DNA of 64,000 nucleotides. Origin: Coprinopsis marcescibilis (lineage: Eukaryota; Basidiomycota; Agaricomycetes; Agaricales; Psathyrellaceae). Location: positions 1,364,001 to 1,428,000 of the forward strand of contig ML210146.1 in the NCBI GenBank assembly GCA_004369085.1, written 5' to 3'. A program made the translations under genes and the position numbers. The notes below the pieces were generated by a model, which was given only the letters and a program-made list of their open reading frames with translations, made no database searches and was not told the origin of the DNA. Every line of letters begins with the position of its first letter. The first letter of the stretch is position 1. Of this stretch, positions 22,901-33,978 are shown in pieces.

Positions 22901-24493
22901 GCGAGGATCATATTCGGTTGTCCGAATAGCAATATGAGCTTCCGAGCCAATCAAGAGGGGTCGGGGGTTCTCTGCGCTGCATTCGGTGAACGATATCGAG
23001 GGTCTGGTCAGAACCAAGAAAGATCTGCTTGTCGAGGGATCGGACTGAGCACCGTCACGAGAGACCTTGATGACATTTCCAACGCCATCCGCCACTTCTT
23101 CCAAGGTGTAGACATAGGTGCCAGCGCTCTTGAGCGCGATTGTCAAGGGCACTTGAACCCTGTCGGGCTCGACCACCTTTGTTTTGTGAAGCGAACCGGA
23201 TGACACGACAGCATCTTCTACAACATCGTCTGTCCTGTGGTTGTGGCCGTGCTCCCCTTCAATTCCTTCGACTAAAAGCTGGTCTTTGTGGCCATTAATT
23301 GATTTGCTCCAGCGAAGACTGAGTGGTGGGACACCATAAACATCGATAGTGAGATCCTTGAGGCTTTCTTGACCCGCGCATTGGATTGAATCCGCAGGGT
23401 TCTCTTGAATATCGAGGAATGAAACAGCGGGACAGGGCACCACTGCAACTTCACCTGGGACTATTCGCGCTTCTACATTCGAGGCACCGGTTACTTGTTC
23501 GAGCCGAACGATGCCTGGTTGGAATATCCGAAGATAAACCAGGTTTTGCGACTTTTGCAAATTTGATTTGGGGTCGGATGTGCCCTTTTGATCTTCGTCG
23601 TCGTCATATTCGTCGTACTCATCCTCCTCGGTGAGCTGAGTTGTGCCCGTGACGGCCGGCTTGGTTGGTTGAAGGAGGTCCTGGTATGTCTGGGAGATGG
23701 CTTTCAGTTCTCGTGCACTAACGTCGCGTCGTTCAAGCTTCGCAGGTAGACCATTGGGAGATGTGAGGGGCATTCGAGTGTACCTCAATCCTGCTATATC
23801 AGTGTTGTTGAGCAAGACGGGAATGAGGGCGAATTTGGAGGTCGAGGATAGACAGAACTTTTGGTTCTGAGGGTTGATGCGTGCCGTGCTGATAGGTGAC
23901 ATGCGCACTGTGTGCTGGCCCTGTAGGTGACCATCGGTTGACGACCAGGAAGCGGGCAGTAAACCAAAGGTGAGTGGTGCGACGTAGCTGAATAGGTCAA
24001 ATCCGCTGGTAGAGTAGGTGTTTGAGTCTGATTGACAAAGATAGTTAAGTTCAACGTCATGTGTAGCTGAGGAGAGACATACCACTATGGGATTGTGTCG
24101 ATGACGAAGACTTGAAGAAGGTTGGTCCGTTGAAGCTGAGGCCTCCAAATATAAAGCAGTTGAGGATAGATATTGACAAAATTTGAAGCAGTATTGTCGG
24201 TTTTCTGTAGCTCAGCCTTGGTATCCGCAGAAATGCAAGAAGAACGATGAAGAGAGTGTCCACAATGAACCATTTCCCACACAATGAAAGACTTTCTGTC
24301 CGTGATGTGAGATACCGAAAGAAATCGGCGACTTTAATGGCCTAGCCATCTTGTAAGATAGATCCAAGCATCAGGATGAATAAACAAATACCTGGCAGAG
24401 ACACCAAAGGCCGATGGAATAGAGTCGCTGGGAAGGGTAGTCGATATATTTCTCAGGGATCAATGGTGGCCTAGTGACTGGTTTCGAGGCCAT
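19968..24493 (-). CDS. POM152: nuclear pore membrane glycoprotein POM152
   Basis: Thirteen exons: 24493-24392, 24341-24083, 24027-22736, 22679-22585, 22526-22018, 21967-21891, 21838-21743, 21681-21565, 21513-21327, 21276-20598, 20546-20335, 20271-20104 and 20056-19968; 1293 residues (yeast Pom152 has 1337). Hydrophobic helices near residues 55-110 (WFIVDTLFIVLLAFL; ILLQILSISILNCFIFGG) and at 125-145 anchor it in the pore membrane. After an acidic loop (EEDEYDEYDDDEDQK), repeated Ig-like modules follow. Each carries a Cys-containing strand and a G-x-PPF/PPW turn (YGVPPLSLRWSK, LRGTPPFVVYY, LTGRPPFQIMY, LEGRPPFTLTL, LEGIPPWTVG, LVGEPPFTFTY). These form the lumenal ring between inner and outer nuclear membranes. 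It shares a divergent promoter region with the RNase III-like gene. Confidence 0.95.
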
Positions 24494-24949
24494 TTCGCGT
24501 AGCAGCCACGCGTAGAGACTATCTTTGAGTAGTTTCAGGTCAGAACTGGGAGACTAGGACAGAAACCAGAAAGAGGGTAGACAGACACCACTGTGTTGTC
24601 AATGCGGCAGGAGAGAACCGAACTGTTTGACTTGGCACCCGTTTCCCGTTTTGGATCCGTCATGCACGTGATCGCTAACTGGTATTTCGGACTCGGAAGT
24701 TGTTGAGCTTCAAGAAGCGCCCACATCTTGTCCATAAATTCTGGACGGTGTCCTTGGGATTTGTGCTGCTATGTATCGACTTCCAAACTCTCTCTTTGTG
24801 TGCTCATGCCTCATGTTGGTCACATGCTACAGCGTCTATTCGAATCGATAAGGTTGCGACGATGGGCAATTCACTCCCACGCCGAATAGTGCGTATAAGA
24901 GGTGCAGTTAGGATCCTGTTATCTTCCTCTTCCACCTCTAGCTTGTATA
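24494..24949. promoter_or_regulatory. divergent promoter region (POM152 / RNase III-like)
   Basis: 456 bases between opposed starts. No convincing coding frame on either strand and no repeat. The short frames present lack splice context. Confidence 0.45.
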
Positions 24950-24955
24950 ATGATC

Positions 24956-25909
24956 ATGTCTGGCGATTTTCCTCCCCTACTTTCCATCCAAAATGAACAA
25001 GAATTGTTCATGACTGTCGTCACCCACGATGATCACCGATCCCCAGACGACGAGGAAGGGAAGCATCGCATTTCGCGCTTGCGTGAAGTAGGCGTCCAGA
25101 TTATCCATCTAGCTTTTGCTACGCATTTCTACCAGCAAGACCCGGACAACTCCGGCAGTGATATCGATGCAGGTCTCATTTGTTTTGTTGTATGTGTATT
25201 GAAAAGCTGATTTTCTTTTTAGACTTGCGTGCAGAGTACCCTCAAAGGGGACATTTTTAATGTTTGGGCCGTCAACTGTGACCTGAAAAGACACCTCAGG
25301 ACCCCTACCCAACTTGCAACTGACGAGAATCAGGTGAGGCTTATTACACCGAATGAATTAACATAATTTCGGCTTACCACCGCGTTCAGGAAATGCGCAA
25401 GTTCTTCGAGGGTTACGTCGGGGCTGCGTGGTCCATACACGGGTTAGAAAAGACCCACAAATGGATTTCACATATGCTATCTAGACAACCATATATCAAA
25501 GATGATGCCATGGATACAGACGGCGTTACAGCTCCCCCAACCGGCCAACCATCCAACCCGAACCCACCCTCTTACTCTGCGCATCCGAGTGGTACTTCTG
25601 CTTTGCATATTGATCCTAATATCCGAAAACTAGTCACTCTTGCCGCAGTCCATGAAGCGGCATCCAAAAGGCGACAAAACATTGAATACGAGGCCAGCTC
25701 TGCTGGTCAATCACACATGCCAATTTGGACAGTCATATGCAAGGGTATGTCAAGTGCGAAATCTATATCAAAAGTTGTTCCACCTAATGAGCGGATTCCC
25801 AGTTAACGGGGAGGAGCGAGGGCGCGCTCAGGATTCAAGCAAGGCAAAAGCCAAACTGTCTGCTGCTCAGGAAACATACTTCAGGCTGGGCTGGAATAAT
25901 TTGAACTAA
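24956..25909 (+). CDS. degenerate RNase III domain plus dsRBD protein
   Basis: Preferred exons are 24956-25189, 25235-25333, 25390-25744 and 25803-25909; 264 residues. An ATG two codons earlier (24950) is also possible. The N-terminal part has RNase III shape (GDFPPLLSIQ; RISRLREVGVQIIHLAFATH; STLKGDIFNVWAVNCDL; FFEGYVGAAWSIHGLEKTHKWI). However, the signature LEFLGD is replaced by LREVGVQ, so the usual Glu and Asp are missing. The C terminus is a double-stranded-RNA-binding domain: IEYEASSAGQ, WTVICKVNGEERGRAQDSSK, AKAKLSAAQETYFRLGW. I infer an RNA-binding, probably non-cutting protein, like mitochondrial ribosomal mL44 or a Dicer-related scaffold. The exon 1/2 junction is uncertain: a canonical 50-nt intron (25173-25222) would shift the frame, while a 45-nt one (GTATGT...GCAG) keeps it. 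Confidence 0.7.
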
Positions 25910-26113
25910 TTTAATCAATATCCCGCATTCTATTCAAGCCAGCCCTTTTTCATTTGTTGTAATTACTCTCCTACTTCTTGCGTTGGTCGCTTTACTGCTG
26001 TATATTCTTGTATCTTTCAACATTGCATTTTCTTGAGACAAATTATGAACTCGAATTTGCTACAGAACAAGGTCGGATTGCGTAAACATACTTGTCGCAG
26101 AGGTATGAGTAGG

Positions 26114-26873
26114 CTATCCAAGATACCAGAAGACTAGGTAAAGACCGACTAGTCCAAGGAAGACCTTAAGCTGGGAGTCAATACTTGAAAGTCCAGCAGT
26201 TGCGGCGTTGGTAGCGTTGTTGATCGCTCGCTGAGCGTCTCCGGTTATATCAACAGGTGCGGCCCCTCTATCTAGTCTGTGTCCCTTTCCGGTGAATGCG
26301 CTCGAGCTCGATGTACCAGCCGAGTGCTTGCGAATGGCGCTTTCTAGCGCACTGTACAAAGAACAAGTTCAGCCAAAATAATAGTTCCATGGTACATCTC
26401 AACAACAACAACCGCGTACCTTGCATTAGCACCTTTCACTTGGTCTACCTTTGTATCTCCTTTGAGGAACACAAATGTTGGCCTACAGTTAATTAACACA
26501 CTTGAAGGACCGTCTAGGGGTGTACACAACTCACATGGCCGAGACCTTGTACTGACCAGCGACCTCTGCCGCTGCGTCGACGTCGCACTTCAAGAAGTTA
26601 ACATTCTTGAATTCCCGGGACAGCGATTCGAACTTGGGCGCAATTGCATGACACGGTCCACACCTACACAGGTAGAAAACATCAGCAGCGTTAGCGGGCA
26701 TAGAGCATTGTGAACTAACCAAGTTGCGTGGAAGTCAATTACCTACAGAAAGCCGGTCACTCAGATTCGGCTTGGATCCATAGTAAAAGTGAATACCGTA
26801 CGGTTAGCTTTTCTTTCGATTTGGAAAGAATTCCGTCGAGCTGCGAGAGCGAGGTAATATGTGTAATTGTCAT
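26114..26873 (-). CDS. thioredoxin with C-terminal membrane tail
   Basis: Five exons: 26873-26802, 26742-26720, 26663-26535, 26482-26420 and 26351-26114; 174 residues. The thioredoxin fold is clear: [20 protein letters not shown] with the WCGPC redox site, FLKCDVDAAAEVAGQYKVSAMPTFVF with the cis-proline, and VDQVKGANASALESAIRKH. About 65 extra residues follow. After a linker (DITGDAQRAINNATNAA) the protein ends in KVFLGLVGLYLVFWYLG, one hydrophobic span at the very C terminus. That is the plan of a tail-anchored protein with the redox domain in the cytosol, perhaps on the ER or outer mitochondrial membrane. The membrane is not predictable from sequence alone. Intron 2 splits the codon of the active-site tryptophan. 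Convergent with the RNase III-like gene. Confidence 0.85.
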
Positions 26874-27205
26874 ATTAAATGTAATAAGGATAGCGCTAAG
26901 GACAGTTGTGAATAGAGGTCGTGGGTGGTGGACTGGAATTCTGGATGGAGTTCGTCACGGACATTGCAAACGTGTCCGGTCCGAGGTGATCCGCTCAATC
27001 AATTACATGGTCTAATTATAGAGACAACATGCGGCACCAGCGACTCAGGAGGCAGCTTTGAGGAGCCAGTTGCGGTTCATGCTGCCACTGAAATGCCGAA
27101 AAAACATTGAATCTCTCGGGCTGTGGTGCATTGTATATTATAGTTAAATACGTGTGTAAGTGTCTATGTTGTCATTATACATGTATGGTCACTCAAGCTC
27201 GGTAT
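26874..27205. other. intergenic: thioredoxin promoter and 3' end of the next gene
   Basis: 332 bases with no supported gene. A short upstream ATG frame (minus strand, ATGTCCGTGACGAACTCC around 26960) may be an upstream ORF in the thioredoxin leader. Confidence 0.4.
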
Positions 27206-28696
27206 TCAACGGGCCATGCCCGCAGAGGATGCTCGTCTTCGCAAACTACCCGAAACATTGTGGTTTGGCCGGCTTCTATGCGCAGGGTCAGTCGGGGACA
27301 TAACCTGCGGCCTATTCGAACGCTCAAAGGTGTTTGGATCCCCAACTTCATGGGACTGTACGCGTCTATGGTTCCTCCCAAGGGGAGACTTCAGCATCTC
27401 GCTATCCACCATTTCACCCACCCTCGCTGGTCGCACAGATTTCTCCGCCACGAGTTTGGTCGAAACGCCCTTTTTGAATATGTGCACGAGGTTAATTCTT
27501 TTGCCTTGCGACGGATGCAGAAGCCACGGAGAGCAGGTAAAGGTCAACGGCACGAACTTCTTCTCTCCGTCCACGAGGTTTCCGTGCGCGTCCATGCGAT
27601 CGCCAACAAGATATTGGAACTCCCATTCTAGCTTCGAGTCCCCAGCTTGCCCGAGGAGTTGGAAAGGGTGCATTGACAACGAGGAAACTTCAGCGCCGTG
27701 GACAGAATATATTCCGTTGGACTTTAGAGACAAGTGTGCTTGTTTCGAGATGTAGTCTCTCGTCTCTTCTCCGTGGATTGTGAGCCGACGTAGAATAGGA
27801 GACGCGTCGAACGGGTTATAGTGAAAATAAAATGCATGCTTTGCGACTGGCCGAAAGGTGACTGTGCAACCGCTACCATCGCCTGGTCCATATTGATTTG
27901 CCCCAGAGTACCGAAAGGAAGGCACTACCGAGCGGAACCCCTCTTGATCAATTAGAAGGTCGATAGACACGCCGTGAAGCCAGACAAAGTCGACGGTTTG
28001 GGTCTGGTCGTGGCGAGCCGAATCTTTGTTTGCCTTGGCTACATCTTTGCGGTTTGGACCCCGGTTACCGAAACCACTAAGATGCGAGTCCTGAGTTTGA
28101 TCCCCTCGGTATTTCGATGTTTCTCGCTTCGTTGGATTGCCGAGGTGGTCACGAGTTGGGACAGAAAGTTCAACAGCGAGGTCAGAGCAGGCCTTGGTGT
28201 TGAATTCTTTCACAGCGCGGATATGTTTGCTATGGGCGAAATCTTTGAAAGCGATATTGTCTTGGATAATCAGCGGGGATTCAGGGAAAGCGCTATCTTC
28301 CGGTATCGCCTCGAGAAGTGATGAAAGGGAATACTTGTGTGTCAGCCTTGAATAAACTTCCAAGTCGTCCTCGAAGTTCCCGACTGGTAGGGGTGAAACC
28401 TTCGGCCCAAACGTTCCAAAGCTCCCGACTGAGACGAAGGAGGTGAGAGAATTCGCACTAGCAGGTTCGTCGCAAGCGGCGTTGTCCTCGCTTAAAGAAG
28501 TGGGATATTCCGGAAACTGGTAAGAGTCAGGCCGTACGGAATCCACAAGAAAAATAGGTAAATCTTCAAGCGCGATGGAGGAAATGCTTGAAACCAGAGG
28601 CGGGGTGGGAGACGGTGGGTTCAGAGTGGCTAGCGCATAAAACGACGATGAAGAAGTTGGGATTCGAAAGTATTCGCAGTCATACTGAGGATTCAT
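27206..28696 (-). CDS. hypothetical protein, single exon, family not recognised
   Basis: ATG 28696 (MNPQYDCEYFRIPTSSSSF) gives 496 residues without introns. The first half is Ser/Pro/acidic and likely disordered. The middle (about 225-390) looks folded: VDFVWLHGVSIDLLIDQEGF, VPSFRYSGANQYGPGDGSG, FRPVAKHAFYFHYNPFD, RRLTIHGEETRDYISKQAHL and WEFQYLVGDRMDAHGN, then a conserved-looking KKFVPLTFTCSPWLLHPSQG. The tail is basic and Ser-rich (SGSLRRRASSAGMAR). I know no named domain for it. The frame stays open upstream of the ATG to 28863, where a TTTAG acceptor-like site stands, so one or more 5' exons may be missing and would run close to the ALG9 stop at 28915, on the same strand. Function unknown. 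Confidence 0.7.
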   Translation of the reverse strand: MNPQYDCEYFRIPTSSSSFYALATLNPPSPTPPLVSSISSIALEDLPIFLVDSVRPDSYQFPEYPTSLSEDNAACDEPASANSLTSFVSVGSFGTFGPKVSPLPVGNFEDDLEVYSRLTHKYSLSSLLEAIPEDSAFPESPLIIQDNIAFKDFAHSKHIRAVKEFNTKACSDLAVELSVPTRDHLGNPTKRETSKYRGDQTQDSHLSGFGNRGPNRKDVAKANKDSARHDQTQTVDFVWLHGVSIDLLIDQEGFRSVVPSFRYSGANQYGPGDGSGCTVTFRPVAKHAFYFHYNPFDASPILRRLTIHGEETRDYISKQAHLSLKSNGIYSVHGAEVSSLSMHPFQLLGQAGDSKLEWEFQYLVGDRMDAHGNLVDGEKKFVPLTFTCSPWLLHPSQGKRINLVHIFKKGVSTKLVAEKSVRPARVGEMVDSEMLKSPLGRNHRRVQSHEVGDPNTFERSNRPQVMSPTDPAHRSRPNHNVSGSLRRRASSAGMAR

Positions 28697-28914
28697 TTCC
28701 GCCACTTTTCTGAGAAAACGATCTGAGCGATGGGGGTATGTTCGAACTCGAAGTTTGATTCGTCCAAGCGTATAGTCAGCCGGCGTTGAAAATTCGATCG
28801 ATAAATCGCTATTTTTGAACTCGGACGTTGGATAGCGTTGGATCCCAGTTGCAGCTTTCGAGTCTAAACAGGCAGAAAAAGAATTAGAATTAAGAACAAT
28901 AAATAATTAGTCTA

Positions 28915-31275
28915 TTAATAATGCTTTTGTCTGTTCGAGATTTCAATCTCTTTCGACAGAACTAGGGCCTTGTTCTTGAGTAGGCAGTAGTCACCGAATT
29001 CGTTGCCTTTTTGCCAGCTTTCTCCTGGGAGCCACAGGATTCTTGTCACAAGCATAGAATGCCTTGTGTCCAAGAAGTGTCCACAGAAGACCCTCTCCCA
29101 GGTCTCGTCTTGAATGGCATACCGCGGTTCAAATTCCGAGGAAACAGGGTGTTTTGGGAAATCGAGATCGACAAGGTAGTCGCATTGCTCGACGTCAACC
29201 TAAATCAGCAAATGAGAAACGTAATAGCGAAGGTAATGCGGTCACATACGTAGAACGATGTTTCTTCAATGTTCAAATCATTTAGGCCTGATGGTATGCG
29301 CCTTGTCTCTGGTCTAGGCCACCACCTCAACCACTTGTTTTCCGTGTTTCGGCTCATGCCATCATGTGCGAAATGAGTCGGGAGAAGACCGGTGAACTCG
29401 CTCTTAATGAACTCCACGTTGATACCCGATGGTACCAAGAAGTTTCCTGGGAAGCGGTGCCACTCCTTCCCGTAGCACAGTGTGAGGTTGAACTCGCGGA
29501 TGGGTGCAAGATCAATCCGAGGCCGCTCTTGTTCCGGCATGGAAGAAAAGTCTGCCAGAAGGCCGGTTTCGTTCAGCAAACGAGGGAGCTCGTTCGTTTG
29601 GAAATCGAAGGCCACGGTGAGCGGTGCGTGGTAGTAAGCGTGCTCCGCGCAGATGCGAGATATGGAGATGAGAGCGAAACCAGATAAAACGGAAAGAGTA
29701 AAGTTTCTGAACAGGATGGTTTGCGATGCCTGTCTCATGCGTCAGGACTCGTTGTACAATTAAAAGGGAGCAGGAGGACATACCTTGTATGGAGACTTGG
29801 TAATCTTGATAAAGGCAACTTCGAACCACCCGCGGACGAGGTACAGGCATACTGCTGCATTCAAACAAAGCAGAGGGTAAGCCGGGAACATAAATCTCTC
29901 CTCCTTGTGGGCTTGGAGGGTGAGAATTCCTAGCCAGAGATAGAACGGCGCCAAACGCAGTGCGACAATCGTGAATGGGGATGATGTGTCCTCTTTGCTT
30001 GCGACAATCCAAAGCCTTCGCTTATCAACCAAGTAAGTTACGACCAAGGCTGGAGCAGCGAGCAACGCTAGGAGCGTTAACACATTGAAGTTGAGGACCA
30101 GGTTGTTGAAGTAGTACGTCCAAGGTTCGGTGCCATAGAGATCGGGGCCTCGTTCCGCGCCACCAAAAACGTTGTACCGCACGATGTTCCAGGGGACGAC
30201 AGCCAGCTTTCCGTAAGCCAAAGAGTCAATTACAATTACCGGGACCTAGACAAAGGTTAACTCGGCGGGCATCCAACAAGGCAACCACTTACAAATATCA
30301 GAGCCGCCGTAATCACAGAGATGGTCATGCGCTTCCATCGCAAAACCAGCCATTCTTTCCCCCTGTCTTGGGGAACGAAATCGCCTGCAAAGACCAACAA
30401 TTCTTCGAAGACGAATGGGAGGGACAACGCAAGTGCAAAAGGCCAGCCCACAATAGCTCCAGCTGCAAAAACGATTGTTGCGACCCATGGCTTTCGACTG
30501 TTGCGGATAGAGGAAGGTTCCATGGCGTACCCATATGCCAGAGTTGTGGTATACATGCTCAAAGACGACGGCAGAAATGCTTATAATTTGCTCAGCGGGG
30601 TCAAATGTAAAGAGTCGGCGAGAACGTACCGGTTGAAGCTTTCCACATGCCTGCGCTGAAAGCGAGCATGAAGAATAAGTATCTTCCAACTCTAATGTTG
30701 ACCTTTTCGACAACAGCGCGGTAGAATGTCGCTTCGGCAAGAACGCTTATGGCGGCCAAGAAAATTCGGGTTGCAAAAAACGCAGCGCGCTAATGAGTGT
30801 TTTAACAACCGTACACTCAGACAAGATGCAGCAAAAGGTTACCTTATCTCCAGCCGCGACAATCAATCCTATGCGGGTTGGAAGATAATGCAGAGCGATG
30901 TAGGTCCAACTCCTCAATGCGTAATTCGGAGACAACTCCCAGGTTTCGAAGCCATATCCTTGTGCAAGCAAATGCAATGGCTCCCAGAAATTGTATACTG
31001 AGCCAAACGTTTGTTAATGTGAAAAGACTCCCGGAATAAGGATTCTGACCTTCATCACAGTCGTCTATATTGGAGTACATGGCTCCAGATACGCGGATTA
31101 AGAAGAGAATGCGAACGGCGAGGGAAAAACTGGGTGTCCATGGTTTCTTTGCTGCCCGACGAAGTTGATCATGTAGGACAGGGTTATATTCGACCTTCTT
31201 CGTCGCCTCTACTGGTTTTTGCTCTGACGTCAAAGGACGACGAAAGCGAAGGGTTTGGTGACCGCCTGTCGACAT
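28915..31275 (-). CDS. ALG9: dolichyl-P-mannose alpha-1,2-mannosyltransferase ALG9
   Basis: Seven exons: 31275-31050, 30997-30843, 30789-30630, 30579-30293, 30245-29784, 29729-29250 and 29199-28915; 684 residues. After a basic cytosolic tail comes the GT-C fold with many hydrophobic spans. Family marks include NIDDCDEVYNFWEPLHLL (the acidic loop with catalytic Asp), ELSPNYALRSWTYIALHY, YGYAMEPSS, VPWNIVRYNVFGG, and the GT22 motif HKEERFMFPAYPLL. The soluble C-terminal part has CYGKEWHRFPGNF and FTGLLPTHF. ALG9 adds the seventh and ninth mannose to the lipid-linked oligosaccharide in the ER lumen during N-glycan synthesis. The C terminus reads to TAA at 28915. Divergent from the DUF6533 gene. 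Confidence 0.95.
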
Positions 31276-31985
31276 GACCGACGTGTCTGTAGTTGTAAAT
31301 TAAGCGCGACAACTTGGGTTGCGAAATTCGGAAACCGAAGGGCCCGTGCGTGAGCAAAGGTTTGATCACGGTCACGCGTTCGACGCCGATCCGGGATATC
31401 CGTATCAAGTTCCAGGTTGTATCCGGCGTGTCGCATGCGGCAGTTACTGCAGCGCTGCTGTCGCTTGTCCCTGCAGAATGCTAAGCTCACGAGCTCTGCT
31501 CAAGCGACAAGGCCGGACTCAGCATCCACTGGCGACGGTCTATCAAAGTCTTGAGCTTCGATCGAAGTTGCCGGTCGCTACCACGAGCCATCGGAAAGGA
31601 AACAAGCTCTGAACATGCTCTAGAAGAAGAGAACTTTTAGGTCGTCCGATCAGTGGCCTAACACTCTCCTTGTCCTTTGTAGTATTCTAGGTGCTGTACG
31701 AGGACATACTGGGTCAAATCTTGGAGAAGATATCGAATTCAATCAGAAAAGACAGTGAAAAGGTTGCTGTTGAGTTTGGGGTTCTCTGTGGTTCTTTGCC
31801 CGAAATGGATGGGGGGTTGCTTCTTTCAGAGCTTGTGCAATGTCTGTTTGCCCGAATCAAAGCAACTGACGTGACCCGCAAATTCAGACCTGAAATTCCT
31901 CCCTTTTCCGATTTCCACCCTCTCCCTCTTTCCCTCAACTTCCATCATCTTTCTTTTTTTCTTCTAGTCGTCGTCGTCGTCCGCG
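31276..31985. promoter_or_regulatory. divergent promoter region (ALG9 / DUF6533)
   Basis: 710 bases. A strong pyrimidine tract runs from about 31894 to 31966 on the plus strand (blocks such as CCTCTCCCTCTTTCCCTC and TTTCTTTTTTTCTTCT), followed by a GTC microsatellite (31968-31982) right before the DUF6533 ATG. No coding frame I can support. Confidence 0.55.
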
Positions 31986-33978
31986 ATGGACTCGCCCCCT
32001 TCGACGTTGACCGACTCCCTCGAAACAGCGGACCACTTCATCTATGTCACTCAAGTATACTTTTGTGGTAAGTGGCTTCAGCCTCATGGTCGCTATATGC
32101 TACTCTAACCCGAGGATTAATACTAATAGCTATGTGTGAGTTCTCCTGGGCCCTCCCCTCACCCATATGCTATAGCCTGTTGTCTTTGCTCTTTAGATGC
32201 CGTAGTGCTTTGGGATTGGATTATCAGTCTCCCAAGGGAGTATCGCTTCGTAAATGCGCCTATTTCTTTGAGCTTCTCGCTTCTGATCCTTCTGCAGGTC
32301 TGGAGGACCCGTTGGACTCCCGTCAAACTGGCTTATCTATTCTGCCGGTGACTATATGCGTTCATTTTCTCTACCTTTGGCGCTTACAACTCGCTAAAAC
32401 GCGGCAGCTACTGGGTCATCACTGTCGTTCCGTATCTTCTGTACTGCTTCGTGGTTGACCACCCTCGGGCCACATGCGAGAAGATTTTCAAGGCGGGTCC
32501 ATTCAAATATTGAACTCCACAGGCTGGCTTACTATGTATCCCCAGATCCCTGTCGCGCTCGCCATGTGGAACCAAGTGGGATCCGAATGTAAGGCGACGC
32601 ATACACCAACTGACCTTTGCTCACCACGCTGTATTGTTAGTTGTCCTTCTGATTCGCACCTATGCGTTCTTTAGTCGCAACTCCTACGTTCTATGGTTCC
32701 TGCTCTCCGCTCTTTCTGGAGTGGTGGCTTATCAACTGTATGTCGATACTACACAGATGCTTTGTGAGTCTTCAAGGCACAATATCATATTACCATGCTT
32801 ACACTTAGCTCATAGTGCTCCCGTTCTTTAAGCCGCCTTTCGTGAGTATGTGCCTTCATCAGTCATACAGAATTTTGATAAGTCCATAGGAAAAAGGACC
32901 TTGCTTCCCTATGTCGAAACCGCGATCTGCCCACCTTCTTGGTAAGTCATAACAAATTATAAGCACTTACTGGCTCCTAACATCATGTTCAGGCTTTTTT
33001 GTAGGCTATTTTCCCTTCCTAGTCTGGGACTTCTCTGACCCGACTGCACCAGATCGCCCCGCTCCTATTCGACACTGTCGTCACATTGATGACAGTATGG
33101 AAAGCATTCAACATTCGCCGTAGGAACGGAGGGCCGAACAGCAGGCTCATACAAACATTTCTGCGGGAGGGTTCGTTTGTCGATTAGCATATCAAACATT
33201 CACTGACTGCCCGTCGCAGGGGTCTTTTACTACATCCTCATATCCATTGCCAATCTGGTATGTAGTTCTTTTCACTACCGGAGAGCGTCAATGACCAAGA
33301 TTTCGCGACAGATCAACGGCATATTCTATCTCCAGTTTGTCCTGACCATTGTCCTGCATTCCGATTCTTATCGCCCAATTATATAGACCCCGTCAGGTGA
33401 TCTCTGCAATCAACATCCCGCTAAGCGTGATGCTCGGCCCTGTCTTGGCTTGCCGTTTGGTAACTATCCAAGCAGCTTCTAGGGTCTCAAAATTTTTAAT
33501 AAAGCATTAGATTCTTGATCTACGTGAGCGTGGGTCAGAAACAGTCTCCCACTCCGAAGGGACGGGGATCGCCGCTTTCACTACGAAATCTGTCACTCAG
33601 CATGGGTCTCCTTACACGCCTCCAGGCCGTCGCAACAAATCCGGTGGTGGATACCGAAGCCGAGGCATGGTTAGCACGCTCAGCTCGGGCGTGGTCCTTA
33701 CAACCTTGGGGACCATTCACCCTGATCCTTTGGACCTAGACATTGAAAGAGACGTCGCTGAGATGGATGACCCTCGCATTGGGGTCGATCTCGAGATTTT
33801 GAGCACAGCTATCGGGGGAGATGATGGGGAACCACTTTCTGATTCGGATAGTCGCAATGGAAGTCCTGCTCCAGCCTACAACTCACTTGAACACCACTAT
33901 CCAGGACGCAGCCCGTCTTCGTCTGTTCAAGACTATAATCTTAACCGCGGATTACGGATCAATGTCGAACAGGCTTGA
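31986..33978 (+). CDS. DUF6533 integral membrane protein, 15 exons
   Basis: Exons 31986-32067, 32130-32135, 32197-32249, 32298-32347, 32408-32492, 32546-32588, 32641-32763, 32816-32841, 32890-32941, 32993-33000, 33053-33170, 33220-33257, 33312-33334, 33387-33459 and 33511-33978; 415 residues. Exons 2 and 10 are microexons of 6 and 8 nt. The N terminus matches DUF6533 (VVLWDWIISLPREYRFVW), which is very common in mushrooms. Roughly seven hydrophobic segments follow (for example VVPYLLYCFVVD, PVALAMWNQVGSEFVLLI, VLWFLLSALSGVVAYQLY, GVFYYILISIANL). The C-terminal third is polar, Ser/Gly/Asp-rich and presumably cytosolic. The receptor-like topology suggests sensing or signalling, but no ligand is known for the family. 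Intron 5 appears to be GC-AG (GCGGGT donor, 53 nt). Confidence 0.8.

Noticed and set aside
32068..32196. Single 129-nt intron in the DUF6533 gene instead of a microexon
   Set aside because: It would keep the frame, but puts Asp into the first membrane helix and makes an unusually long intron. The two-intron reading gives normal lengths. Listed as possible skipping.
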